Assembly (NCBI GenBank): GCA_900321595.1
Contig: ONWP01000197.1
Coordinates: 1-10,559 of the forward strand
Reading direction: 5' to 3'
Length of the DNA: 10,559 bases
Source: an uncultured Eubacteriales bacterium
GTDB taxonomy: Bacteria > Bacillota > Clostridia > Oscillospirales > Acutalibacteraceae
Part shown: positions 1-7,199 of the stretch, in pieces
Layout: each line of letters begins with the position of its first letter
How positions within the stretch are numbered: position 1 is the stretch's first letter
The notes under the pieces: generated by a model
Seen by the model: only the letters and a program-made list of their open reading frames with translations
Database searches by the model: none
What the model was told of the DNA's origin: nothing
Translations under genes and position numbers: made by a program

Positions 1-1776
1 ACCGATATCGACAAGGATACCGTCGATATGGTCCCCAACTACGACAACTCCATGCTCGAGCCGACGCTGTTCCCCGTCACTTTCCCCTCGGTGCTGGTCA
101 ACCTCAACAGCGGCATCGCCGTCGGTATGGCCAGCAGCATCTGCTCCTTCAACCTGCGGGAGGTCTGTCAGACGGCGATCGCGCTGATCCGCGATCCGGA
201 CGCCGACATTTTTGAGACGCTCCTCGCGCCGGATTTTTCCGGCGGCGGCCTTCTCCTGTACGACCGGGAGAAGCTTTCGGAGGTTTACGCGACCGGCCGC
301 GGTTCCATCCGCATCCGATCCAGATGGAGCTATGACAAGAAGAACAACTGCATCGACGTGACGGAGATCCCGCCGACGACGACCAGCGAAGCCATCATCG
401 ATAAAGTCATCGAGCTTGTCAAATCCGGCAAGCTCCGCGAGATCAGCGACATCCGCGACGAAACAGACAAGAGCGGTCTGAAGATCACGATGGATCTCAA
501 ACGCGGCGTTGATCCCGAAAAGCTGATGATCCGGCTGTTCGCGAAAACGCCTCTGGAGGATCCCTTCCCCTGCAATTTCAACATCCTGACCGGCGGCGTT
601 CCGCGCGTCATGGGCATTCGCGAAATCCTTGAGGAATGGACCGCTTTTCGCACGGAATGCATCAAACGCAGAACCTATTTCCAGCTCGAAAAGGCGAAAG
701 ACCGCCTGCACCTGCTGCGCGGTCTCGAAAAGATTCTGCTGGATATCGACAAGGCCATCGCCATCATACGTAAAACAGAGAACGAAGCCGATGTGGTGCC
801 GAACCTGATGATCGGCTTCGGCATCGACCAGATCCAGGCGGAATACGTCGCGGAGATCAAGCTGCGCCATCTGAACCGCGAGTACATCCTCAAGCGTCTG
901 CAGGACATCGAGGATCTGGAAAAGACCATCGCCGATATGGAGGACATTCTCAAAAAAGACCGCCGCATCAAGGCCATTATCTGCGATGAACTGACCGCTG
1001 TCGCGAAAAAATACGGCAAAGACCGCCGCACCGAGATCCTCTACCAGTTTGACACGGCAGGTCAGGAGCCTGTTGCCGACATACCGGACTACCCTGTTCG
1101 CCTCTTCTTCACCCGCGACGGTTACTTCAAAAAGATCACGCCGCAGTCGCTTCGCATGAGCAATACCCATAAGCTCAAAGAGAACGACGAGATCATCTGG
1201 GAAGGCGACGCGACAAACGCGGCGGAGCTGCTTTTCTTTACAGATAAATGCCGCGCGTACAAGTCGCGCGCTTCCGACTTCGCGGACAGCAAAGCAAGCG
1301 TTCTCGGCGATTTTATCCCGACCGCACTGGAGTTTGAGAAGGATGAAAACCCGGTCTGTATGGCCGTCACGACAGACTATACCGGTTACATGCTGTTTTT
1401 CTTTGAGAACGGTAAGGTCGCGAAGGTCGATATGAACGCCTACGCGACGAAGACAAACCGCAAAAAGCTGATCAACGCGTTCTCAGATAAATCCAGGCTT
1501 GTATATGCCTGTCTCGTAACCGATCCGGCTGAGTTTGTCCTGTCCTCGACAGCCGGCCGCGTACTCATCTTCGCGAGCGCCTCCATCGCATCCAAGACGA
1601 CAAAGAACACCCAGGGCGTTCAGGTTCTGACGCTGAAAAAGGGACATCGGCTCGCGGAGGTCAAACCGTTCGCCGACGGCATGTTCGCAAAACCTGCCCG
1701 TTATCGCACTAAGACGCTTCCGTCAACGGGTGCCGTACTGGCCGCGGAAGATAAAGGCGAACAGCTTGAATTCTGA
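1..1776 (+). CDS. parC: DNA topoisomerase IV/gyrase subunit A, ParC-like (5' partial)
   Basis: A subunit of a type IIA topoisomerase, which cuts and rejoins DNA while an ATPase B subunit (ParE or GyrB) drives strand passage. The reading frame is open from base 1; the ATG at 28 is internal, since the codons before it (TDIDKDTVD) continue the conserved family stretch leading into VPNYD. About 150 N-terminal residues, including the catalytic tyrosine, lie outside the window; 591 residues remain. Visible in order: the SGIAVGMAS stretch of the breakage-reunion domain, EIPPTTTSEAI and ISDIRDETD (tower region), a long helical coiled-coil segment (about residues 215-345 of the visible part), then a C-terminal beta-pinwheel from about residue 362. 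I see no QRRGGKG-type GyrA box; the nearest basic stretch is TKTNRKKLINAF. That favours a topoisomerase IV or second-paralogue role over a true gyrase, but subunit identity is inferred. A ParE gene would be expected upstream. Confidence 0.9.
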   Translation, partial: TDIDKDTVDMVPNYDNSMLEPTLFPVTFPSVLVNLNSGIAVGMASSICSFNLREVCQTAIALIRDPDADIFETLLAPDFSGGGLLLYDREKLSEVYATGRGSIRIRSRWSYDKKNNCIDVTEIPPTTTSEAIIDKVIELVKSGKLREISDIRDETDKSGLKITMDLKRGVDPEKLMIRLFAKTPLEDPFPCNFNILTGGVPRVMGIREILEEWTAFRTECIKRRTYFQLEKAKDRLHLLRGLEKILLDIDKAIAIIRKTENEADVVPNLMIGFGIDQIQAEYVAEIKLRHLNREYILKRLQDIEDLEKTIADMEDILKKDRRIKAIICDELTAVAKKYGKDRRTEILYQFDTAGQEPVADIPDYPVRLFFTRDGYFKKITPQSLRMSNTHKLKENDEIIWEGDATNAAELLFFTDKCRAYKSRASDFADSKASVLGDFIPTALEFEKDENPVCMAVTTDYTGYMLFFFENGKVAKVDMNAYATKTNRKKLINAFSDKSRLVYACLVTDPAEFVLSSTAGRVLIFASASIASKTTKNTQGVQVLTLKKGHRLAEVKPFADGMFAKPARYRTKTLPSTGAVLAAEDKGEQLEF

Positions 1777-1803
1777 CAATCGGAACAAAAAGGAGCGTTT
1801 TAC

Positions 1804-3558
1804 ATGACCGCGTCTCAGGTCATTTCTCTTCTGAGCGGCGTCGCGCTGTTTCTCTTCGGCATGACGCTGATGGGCGACGGACTCAAGCAGGTCGCCGGCG
1901 CCAGGCTCGAGCTGATCCTGTATAAGCTGTCGAATACGCCGATCCGCGGCCTGCTGCTCGGCACAGGCGTAACGGGCGTCGTGCAGTCCTCCGGCGCGAC
2001 GTCGATCATGGCGATCGGTTTCGTCAACGCCGGCATGATGACCGTTCGGCAAAGCATCCCTGTCATCATCGGGTCGATCCTCGGCACGAGCGTCACCGGC
2101 TGGGTCATCTGTCTGTCCTATATCGGCGGCGGAACGCTCGGCAGCCTTCTCTCAACAGCCACCCTGACAGGTCTGATCGCGATCGTCGGCATCCTCCTTC
2201 GGATGTTCACCAAGGATAAGACAAAGCGTCGCGTCGGAGACATTCTGATGGGGTTCGCCGTTCTGATGACCGGCATGAGCGTCATGTCAAGCGCCGTCAG
2301 TCCGCTGGGCGAACAGGCGTGGTTCACCGGTCTGTTCACTTCCCTTTCCAATCCTCTTCTGGGAATCACGGTCGGCGCTGTATTCACAGCGATCCTGCAG
2401 AGCGCGAGCGCCTCCGTCGGTATCATTCAGGCGCTCGCCTTCACGGGCGCCATGCGCGCCGGGGAAGCGCTGCCCCTTCTCATGGGCGTCGCGATCGGCG
2501 CCTGTGCGCCTGTGGTGCTGGGCGGTCTCGGCGCCGGAACAAAAGGTAAACGCACAGCTTTTGTCTACCCGGTTGCCGGCGTCATCGGCGTCGGCGCCAC
2601 AGCGATCGTGTTTTACATTTTGAACGCGATCCTCGACTTTTCGTTCCTGCAGGCACAGGTCTCCCCCTTCACCGTCGCCGGGATCAATACGCTCCTACGA
2701 GCAGCTATGACGCTGACGTTGATGCCGATGATCCGCGTTCTGGAAGCGATCGTAACACGGTTTATCCGTGAAAAGCCGGAAGAATCGGCGCGAGCCCTGC
2801 CCGGACTGCCGCTGGAATCACGTTTTCTGCGCTATCCGTCCGTCGCCGTAGAGCAGTCGCGCATTGCCGTAAATGAGATGTCAAAACGAAGTGAAGAGTC
2901 GATCAAGCTCTCCATCTTGCTGCTGACTGCCTTTGATAAGAAAATGTTTGACCGAGTCATAACCGCGGAGGAGGACGTTGACGTCTATGAGGATAAGCTC
3001 GGCGCCTATCTCACGCAGATCACCGCAAGCGACCTGTCGCGTGAGCAGAGCGCCGACGTCGCCGTTCAGCTCCACGCCCTGACGGATCTCGAACGCATCA
3101 GCGACCATGCGCGAAACATTGCCGAAAGCGCAAAAGAGATCCGTGACAAATCCATCTCGTTTTCGGAGCAGGGTCTATCCGACCTGGCAGTTCTGAACTC
3201 TGCTGTACAGGAGATCCTGCGGCTTGCCATGCAGTCCCTGCGCGGTGACGACGCGGATACCGCACTGCGCGTCGAGCCGCTCGAGGAATGGATCGACACG
3301 CTTTGCGACCGGCTCAAGCGCAGGCACGTGGAGCGGCTGCAGCGTGAGGAATGCACCATTGCACAGGGCTTTGTTTTCAACGATCTGCTGAGCAATTTTG
3401 AACGCGTATCGGATCACTGCTCCAACATCGCGGCCGCGGTCATCGAACACCACGGAACGTCGATGGAATCCCACGAACTGCTGCATGACCTGAAAGAACG
3501 CGATCCGGCAGCCTTCAAGAAAGCGTACGAAGAATACGCGATCCGATTTGAAATCTGA
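1804..3558 (+). CDS. Na/Pi cotransporter family protein with C-terminal PhoU-like domain
   Basis: A 584-residue inner-membrane protein of the Na/Pi-cotransporter family (NptA/YjbB type), expected to move inorganic phosphate with or against sodium. Residues 1-315 are largely hydrophobic and hold the two inverted family repeats: the first has QSSGATS (61-67) followed by GTSVTGW (94-100); the second has QSASAS (199-204) followed by IGACAP (231-236). Residues about 345-550 form a helical PhoU-like domain with two copies of its signature, LERISDHARNIAE (429-441) and FERVSDHCSNIA (532-543), as usual for this fused architecture. The start is supported by AGGAG at 1791-1795, eight bases before the ATG. 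It begins 27 bases after the topoisomerase gene with no promoter or terminator between, so co-transcription is likely. The second QS motif is less canonical than the first. Whether it imports or exports phosphate cannot be told from sequence. Confidence 0.92.
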   Translation: MTASQVISLLSGVALFLFGMTLMGDGLKQVAGARLELILYKLSNTPIRGLLLGTGVTGVVQSSGATSIMAIGFVNAGMMTVRQSIPVIIGSILGTSVTGWVICLSYIGGGTLGSLLSTATLTGLIAIVGILLRMFTKDKTKRRVGDILMGFAVLMTGMSVMSSAVSPLGEQAWFTGLFTSLSNPLLGITVGAVFTAILQSASASVGIIQALAFTGAMRAGEALPLLMGVAIGACAPVVLGGLGAGTKGKRTAFVYPVAGVIGVGATAIVFYILNAILDFSFLQAQVSPFTVAGINTLLRAAMTLTLMPMIRVLEAIVTRFIREKPEESARALPGLPLESRFLRYPSVAVEQSRIAVNEMSKRSEESIKLSILLLTAFDKKMFDRVITAEEDVDVYEDKLGAYLTQITASDLSREQSADVAVQLHALTDLERISDHARNIAESAKEIRDKSISFSEQGLSDLAVLNSAVQEILRLAMQSLRGDDADTALRVEPLEEWIDTLCDRLKRRHVERLQREECTIAQGFVFNDLLSNFERVSDHCSNIAAAVIEHHGTSMESHELLHDLKERDPAAFKKAYEEYAIRFEI

Positions 3559-3563
3559 ATCAG

Positions 3564-3598
3564 AAAAAGGAGCAGGGCCGTAAAGCTCTGCTCCCTTT
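3564..3598. terminator. Bidirectional rho-independent terminator between convergent genes
   Basis: A 10-bp stem (GGAGCAGGGC at 3569-3578 with GCTCTGCTCC at 3585-3594, one G-T wobble) closes a 6-base loop. Read on the minus strand, five Ts (3568-3564) follow the stem directly, a good terminator for the peptidase gene. Read on the plus strand the stem is followed by CTTTGTT, a weaker T-tract, so it may also end the topoisomerase-transporter transcript. It lies between the stop codons of the two convergent genes. Confidence 0.8.
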
Positions 3599-3609
3599 GT
3601 TATGGCTTT

Positions 3610-6003
3610 TTACGGAATTGCCGGCGTCCAGTGTTCCATATCAAACATATCTGTCAGAACATAAGACGCGATCGGTTTCCCGTCGCCGGGGTCGAGCGTA
3701 ACGTCGCTGACCTCAATGGGCGTGCCGTCATATTCGATCGCGTCGCCCAGATGGAATGAATCCTCGAACTGACCGTCATACGAATACCGGTCGCAAATCG
3801 GTTCGATCACGTCTCCGACAGCCAGAGCCTCCATCGCCTTCGCCACCGTCTGCGTCTCGCCGTCCGTATAGATATACCGAACGCCGGCAACAGACGCGTT
3901 TTTGCCTTCAAAGGAAAGAATCAGCTCCGCGCGGTTCCCGTTGACAAGTACCGGAACGCGGCCCGTTATCGTCGTTTTTCCGCCGAGCGTCGTCTGATCC
4001 TCGAAATAGTACGCAACCGGCTGTTTGTTGAGCGCGACCCAGTATCCGCCGTATGCACCGATCAGATCTCCATCCTTGTTCCAATTGAAAACGTTGTCAA
4101 GTCCGAGATCGATATAGCCTCTCCCGTCATCCAGAAATACATTCAGCTGAATATCACGAACGCGGCTCCACTGCTCCTTCGTCATGCGAAGCACTGTATC
4201 GCCGTCCGATTCCGTCCAAATCAGCAGACTGTTATCGATCTTGCCCGACTCAATGGCGGACACACAGACGTCCTGCGTAATATCCCGGTCGAATACGCCG
4301 GAGGAGCCGAGCAGAGAGCCGAGATCAAACCCGCCGACCGAAGAACCGCCCAGAAGCGACCCGACGAGGTCCGTCACGTTTCCGCCGGACGATTGACCGC
4401 CTGTCAGCGACCCGAACAGAGAGCCGAACGGCGAAGCAGATCCGCCGCCCGCGACCTGACCGGTCACTTCAAGGCTTGCGAATTTGCGAACACAATCCGT
4501 GTATGCGCTGTCAAACCCGATGGCGTCCAGCTGCTTGACCGCGGTATCGACCTTTCCGGTCGTGCGATACGGGAAATACGCGGAAATACCGTACGCGTTC
4601 GCGATACCGGATCCGGTTCGGTTGTATTTGACTGCAGAGAGAAGCGTCTGTGCGAGCGCCTTCGATTCTGTTGTATTGAGATTCAGCGCAAGGTGGACAA
4701 GATCCACCTGATCGAGCTTGTTTGACGTGCCGAATTCCTTCGTGTCAGAACGCGCTTTGGACACAGTCTGATAACCGCTCCCGCTGATGAGCTTCGCGGT
4801 CCCGTCGGAAAACGCCTTCAGGTCGTCGCCGACCGTCTGCGAAAGCTCCGCGATATCGATCACGGAAAGCGTTGCCTTCTGGCCGGGGCAGCTCTTCGCG
4901 CAGTTTGAGACAAAATCGTCAACGATCAGCTTGCCGAGCTCCGGCGTCGACATGCCGGTATTGGCCGAAAGCTTGCCGAGCCAGTCGGTATAATACCAGC
5001 CGATATCCGGTTCCGTCTCCTCGCTCGCGATCAGATAATCCGCGTAAGGATCGAGCGCAAGCGCTGTCTCAAGCGTCGCCATGAGGCACGCGTCGAATCC
5101 GATAAAGTCAAAGGTCGTGCCGGAATCCTTCAAGGCCTTCGTGATCAGCGGAAGCGTCATGGAGCCGGAGCCGGCGTTTTTCTCATCATACCCGTATCCG
5201 GAGATCGTGCCGCCGCCGTGATCCCACAGGATCAGCTCATTGCGCGTCGCGGGATAGTTCTTGACACAGTACTGAATGAAATCGGTCAGCGTTGCGGGGT
5301 TTGTCATAGCGCCGCTGCCGCGGTTTTTCTCGAGCAAACGAAGCTGTCCGGATTCGACTTTGTAAATCTGATTATTGGAATTAGATATTCCGCCGGTCTT
5401 CCACTGCTTGCAGCCGCCGGTATAGACCAACACGTTCACGTTGTCGCCGAAGCCGGCGGCCGTCATCTCGCGCAAATCCTTAGAAGCCATGCCGCTGCGG
5501 GATTCAAGGTCGGTGCCGCACATATATACCATGATCGTTACGGTATCGCGGCCGCCGCCCTGCAAAACGGTGCGTTTCGCCCGCGCACCCTGCGCGACGC
5601 TCGTATTCAGCTTGCCGGTATTGTCCGATCCGGACCAGCCGTCTGCATAGGAGCCGTTCAGAGGCGAATTGCCCAGCATTCCGAATAGTGCGCTGCCGGC
5701 TCCGCTGCCGGTGTTGCCTGTACCGCCGTTCGACGAACCGAACAGCCCGGACAGCTTTCCGCCGCCGAAGATCAGCGCTCCGATCACCACGACCGCGATG
5801 ATCAGCAGACTGCCCTTGCCGCCGAACGCTCTCGGCCCGCGAACGGGGCCGCCGCCTCCGCCGGACGATCCGCCGGAGCTCTCTCTTCGCTGCTCATAGC
5901 CGTCCTTCTTCCCGACAGGACCGGTGCCGAGTCCGCTGCCATGCGTGCTGACCGATTTGCCCGCGCCGCCGTTGATGCGTTGTCTGCCCTGTTGATTCGG
6001 CAT
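3610..6003 (-). CDS. Membrane-anchored clostripain-family (C11) cysteine peptidase
   Basis: A 797-residue protein with the C11 (clostripain) catalytic core at about residues 150-510. The likely catalytic pair is His262 in LILWDHGGG and Cys306 in GFDACLMA. Asp304, two residues before the Cys, matches the S1 acidic residue of the family, so cleavage after Arg or Lys is expected. Residues 1-63 are a Gly-rich, basic, presumably cytoplasmic tail; 65-82 (LLIIAVVVIGALIFGG region) form a single membrane helix; 83-112 and 517-569 are Gly/Ser-rich spacers sharing LFG and GSL units. Residues 571-797 are a beta-rich region I do not recognise. There is no cleavable signal peptide, so the protein should be anchored N-in with the catalytic domain outside. 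At 797 residues it is much longer than a bare C11 domain. The start is supported by GGGAGG eight bases upstream and a strong promoter at 6040-6068. The physiological substrate is unknown. Confidence 0.88.
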   Translation of the reverse strand: MPNQQGRQRINGGAGKSVSTHGSGLGTGPVGKKDGYEQRRESSGGSSGGGGGPVRGPRAFGGKGSLLIIAVVVIGALIFGGGKLSGLFGSSNGGTGNTGSGAGSALFGMLGNSPLNGSYADGWSGSDNTGKLNTSVAQGARAKRTVLQGGGRDTVTIMVYMCGTDLESRSGMASKDLREMTAAGFGDNVNVLVYTGGCKQWKTGGISNSNNQIYKVESGQLRLLEKNRGSGAMTNPATLTDFIQYCVKNYPATRNELILWDHGGGTISGYGYDEKNAGSGSMTLPLITKALKDSGTTFDFIGFDACLMATLETALALDPYADYLIASEETEPDIGWYYTDWLGKLSANTGMSTPELGKLIVDDFVSNCAKSCPGQKATLSVIDIAELSQTVGDDLKAFSDGTAKLISGSGYQTVSKARSDTKEFGTSNKLDQVDLVHLALNLNTTESKALAQTLLSAVKYNRTGSGIANAYGISAYFPYRTTGKVDTAVKQLDAIGFDSAYTDCVRKFASLEVTGQVAGGGSASPFGSLFGSLTGGQSSGGNVTDLVGSLLGGSSVGGFDLGSLLGSSGVFDRDITQDVCVSAIESGKIDNSLLIWTESDGDTVLRMTKEQWSRVRDIQLNVFLDDGRGYIDLGLDNVFNWNKDGDLIGAYGGYWVALNKQPVAYYFEDQTTLGGKTTITGRVPVLVNGNRAELILSFEGKNASVAGVRYIYTDGETQTVAKAMEALAVGDVIEPICDRYSYDGQFEDSFHLGDAIEYDGTPIEVSDVTLDPGDGKPIASYVLTDMFDMEHWTPAIP

Positions 6004-6039
6004 ATGACTGCCTCCCTCAAATCAATCTCTTTTTGACTT

Positions 6040-6068
6040 ATTATACAGAAACCTGACTTAAAAAGCAA
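6040..6068 (-). promoter_or_regulatory. Sigma-A-type promoter of the C11 peptidase gene
   Basis: On the minus strand TTGCTT (6068-6063) and a perfect TATAAT (6045-6040) are separated by exactly 17 bases, giving a predicted start near 6033 and a leader of about 30 bases. The -35 box overlaps the end of the upstream gene's terminator hairpin. Confidence 0.75.
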
Positions 6069-6102
6069 CAGATTCCCCGCAAAGAACCGCGGAGAATCTG
6101 TT
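6060..6102 (-). terminator. Rho-independent terminator of the phosphatase-like gene
   Basis: Just after the stop of the minus-strand gene at 6108, a 14-bp inverted repeat (6089-6102 with 6067-6080, one G-U wobble in the minus-strand RNA) encloses an 8-base loop and is followed by GCTTTTTA. This is a strong intrinsic terminator. Its 3' stem end and T-tract also make up the -35 box of the next gene's promoter. Confidence 0.85.
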
Positions 6103-6107
6103 ATGTA

Positions 6108-7124
6108 TCACTTGATGAGATCGAACGGCGACCAAATCATGTTGACAATTCGAAGGAAGATCCGCAGGAAGTTCCGCCAGCCGTACTGCGCCTTGGGCAT
6201 CGGGTTTGCCTCGACTGATTTCTCGCGGCTTTCACCGAACAGGCCTGCCGGAACGCTGGAAATGAACTGATCGGGCTGCGCAATACCGAGCGCGTGAAGC
6301 GCGATGGCGGATACGTCGCGATTGTGGACGCTTTCATCCAGGATGGTCTTATTGACGGAATGACCCGCGACAGCCAGGACCGCCGAGCTTTCTTCCTTCG
6401 TCTGTCCGCCGTGGCCGTTTGTCGTCTCGCCGTGATCGGCCACAACGATAAACAGGCTGTTTTTCATCAACCCCTGCGATTCGATCGCGTCGTAGATCTC
6501 GCCCAGACGAACGTCGATATGAGCGGCCGTCTCGTAATACTCATCGCTGAAGCCGCCGTGTGAGTGCGCGGCGTGATCAACACTGTCAAGCTGAACGAAC
6601 ATGAGCTTCGGCGCGTGTCCCATCTTGAAATAGTTGATGATCGCCTCCGCTACCAGCGGATCAGAACGGCGGTTTACCTTTTTCACGCCGACGTCGGTCT
6701 CGATGATGCCTTTGTTGATGTTGCTCCAGTGGCAGAAAGAGATCAGCTCCGCGTCGGGCATCGCCTCATGCACATAATAGAAGATCGTGTGATTGTCGTC
6801 CGCGGAAGTCCGCTTCACCTTTCCGGTGATATCGTTGGTCAACCCGTGCGTGTCGTAGCTTACGCCGGTGAGGATCGAGCCCCAGTTCTGCGCGCTTGTT
6901 GTGATGTACTCTGTGACTGCGTCGTGCCGGTACGCGTTGTCCGCGAAGATGCGGTCGAAATTCGGGCTGTCGACTTTATCGAAGGTCGCGCCCATTCCGT
7001 CGATCCCGATGATGAAGACATGTTCATACTCGCCGAAACCGGGCGCCGCGTCTTCCGCGTAGGCGAAGCCGGTCATGGAAAGCGCGAGAATGAGCGCGAG
7101 CAGGACAGATAGCGTTTTTTTCAT
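6108..7124 (-). CDS. Secreted alkaline phosphatase superfamily protein (type I phosphodiesterase/sulfatase-like)
   Basis: A 338-residue exported hydrolase of the alkaline phosphatase superfamily, probably acting on phosphate mono- or diesters outside the membrane. Residues 1-23 are a signal peptide (MKK, a hydrophobic core, then AYA-ED as cleavage site). The two-metal site can be read in order: Asp42 in IIGIDGMGA, the nucleophile position in TTSAQNWGSILTG (Ser77 by alignment with the Thr of NPP enzymes; Thr75 and Thr76 are adjacent), Asp180 and His184 in QLDSVDHAAH, Asp230 and His231 in VVADHGE, and His238 in NGHGG. A hydrophobic-basic C-terminal segment (about 315-338) might associate with the membrane. 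The ATG has AGTAGG eight bases upstream and its own promoter at 7156-7184. It starts 75 bases after the GNAT-fusion stop, with no terminator seen between, so read-through is possible. The substrate cannot be assigned. Confidence 0.88.
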   Translation of the reverse strand: MKKTLSVLLALILALSMTGFAYAEDAAPGFGEYEHVFIIGIDGMGATFDKVDSPNFDRIFADNAYRHDAVTEYITTSAQNWGSILTGVSYDTHGLTNDITGKVKRTSADDNHTIFYYVHEAMPDAELISFCHWSNINKGIIETDVGVKKVNRRSDPLVAEAIINYFKMGHAPKLMFVQLDSVDHAAHSHGGFSDEYYETAAHIDVRLGEIYDAIESQGLMKNSLFIVVADHGETTNGHGGQTKEESSAVLAVAGHSVNKTILDESVHNRDVSAIALHALGIAQPDQFISSVPAGLFGESREKSVEANPMPKAQYGWRNFLRIFLRIVNMIWSPFDLIK

Positions 7125-7155
7125 ATAGAGTGCCTACTATTTCATTTTCATTATA

Positions 7156-7184
7156 ATCATACACGAATCTGCTGCGATCTGCAA
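7156..7184 (-). promoter_or_regulatory. Sigma-A-type promoter of the phosphatase-like gene
   Basis: On the minus strand TTGCAG (7184-7179) and TATGAT (7161-7156) are 17 bases apart, which predicts a start near 7149 and a leader of about 25 bases. A perfect TATAAT directly downstream (7155-7150) is an alternative -10 but has no -35 box at the right distance. Confidence 0.6.
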
Positions 7185-7199
7185 GCGGCTTAACTGATT

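Noticed and set aside
28..30. ATG at 28 as the start of the topoisomerase gene
   Set aside because: The nine codons before it continue the conserved family sequence and no stop intervenes, so the gene is cut by the window edge and this Met is internal.
4297..4455. Short repeated units resembling a repeat array
   Set aside because: The repetition is at the protein level (Gly/Ser/Leu units in a coding frame), with no constant DNA repeat and spacer pattern, so it is not a CRISPR array or mobile repeat.
5218..5688. Plus-strand open frame of 156 residues inside the C11 peptidase gene
   Set aside because: It lies opposite the catalytic core, has no supported start and shows no family motif.
6564..7112. 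Plus-strand open frame of 182 residues opposite the phosphatase-like gene
   Set aside because: It is a shadow frame with valine- and arginine-rich antisense composition and no ribosome binding site that I can see.
7125..7199. Terminator for the GNAT fusion gene in the gap after its stop
   Set aside because: I found no stable inverted repeat followed by Ts. The gap instead holds the next gene's promoter, and GCAGAT copies there are direct repeats, not inverted.
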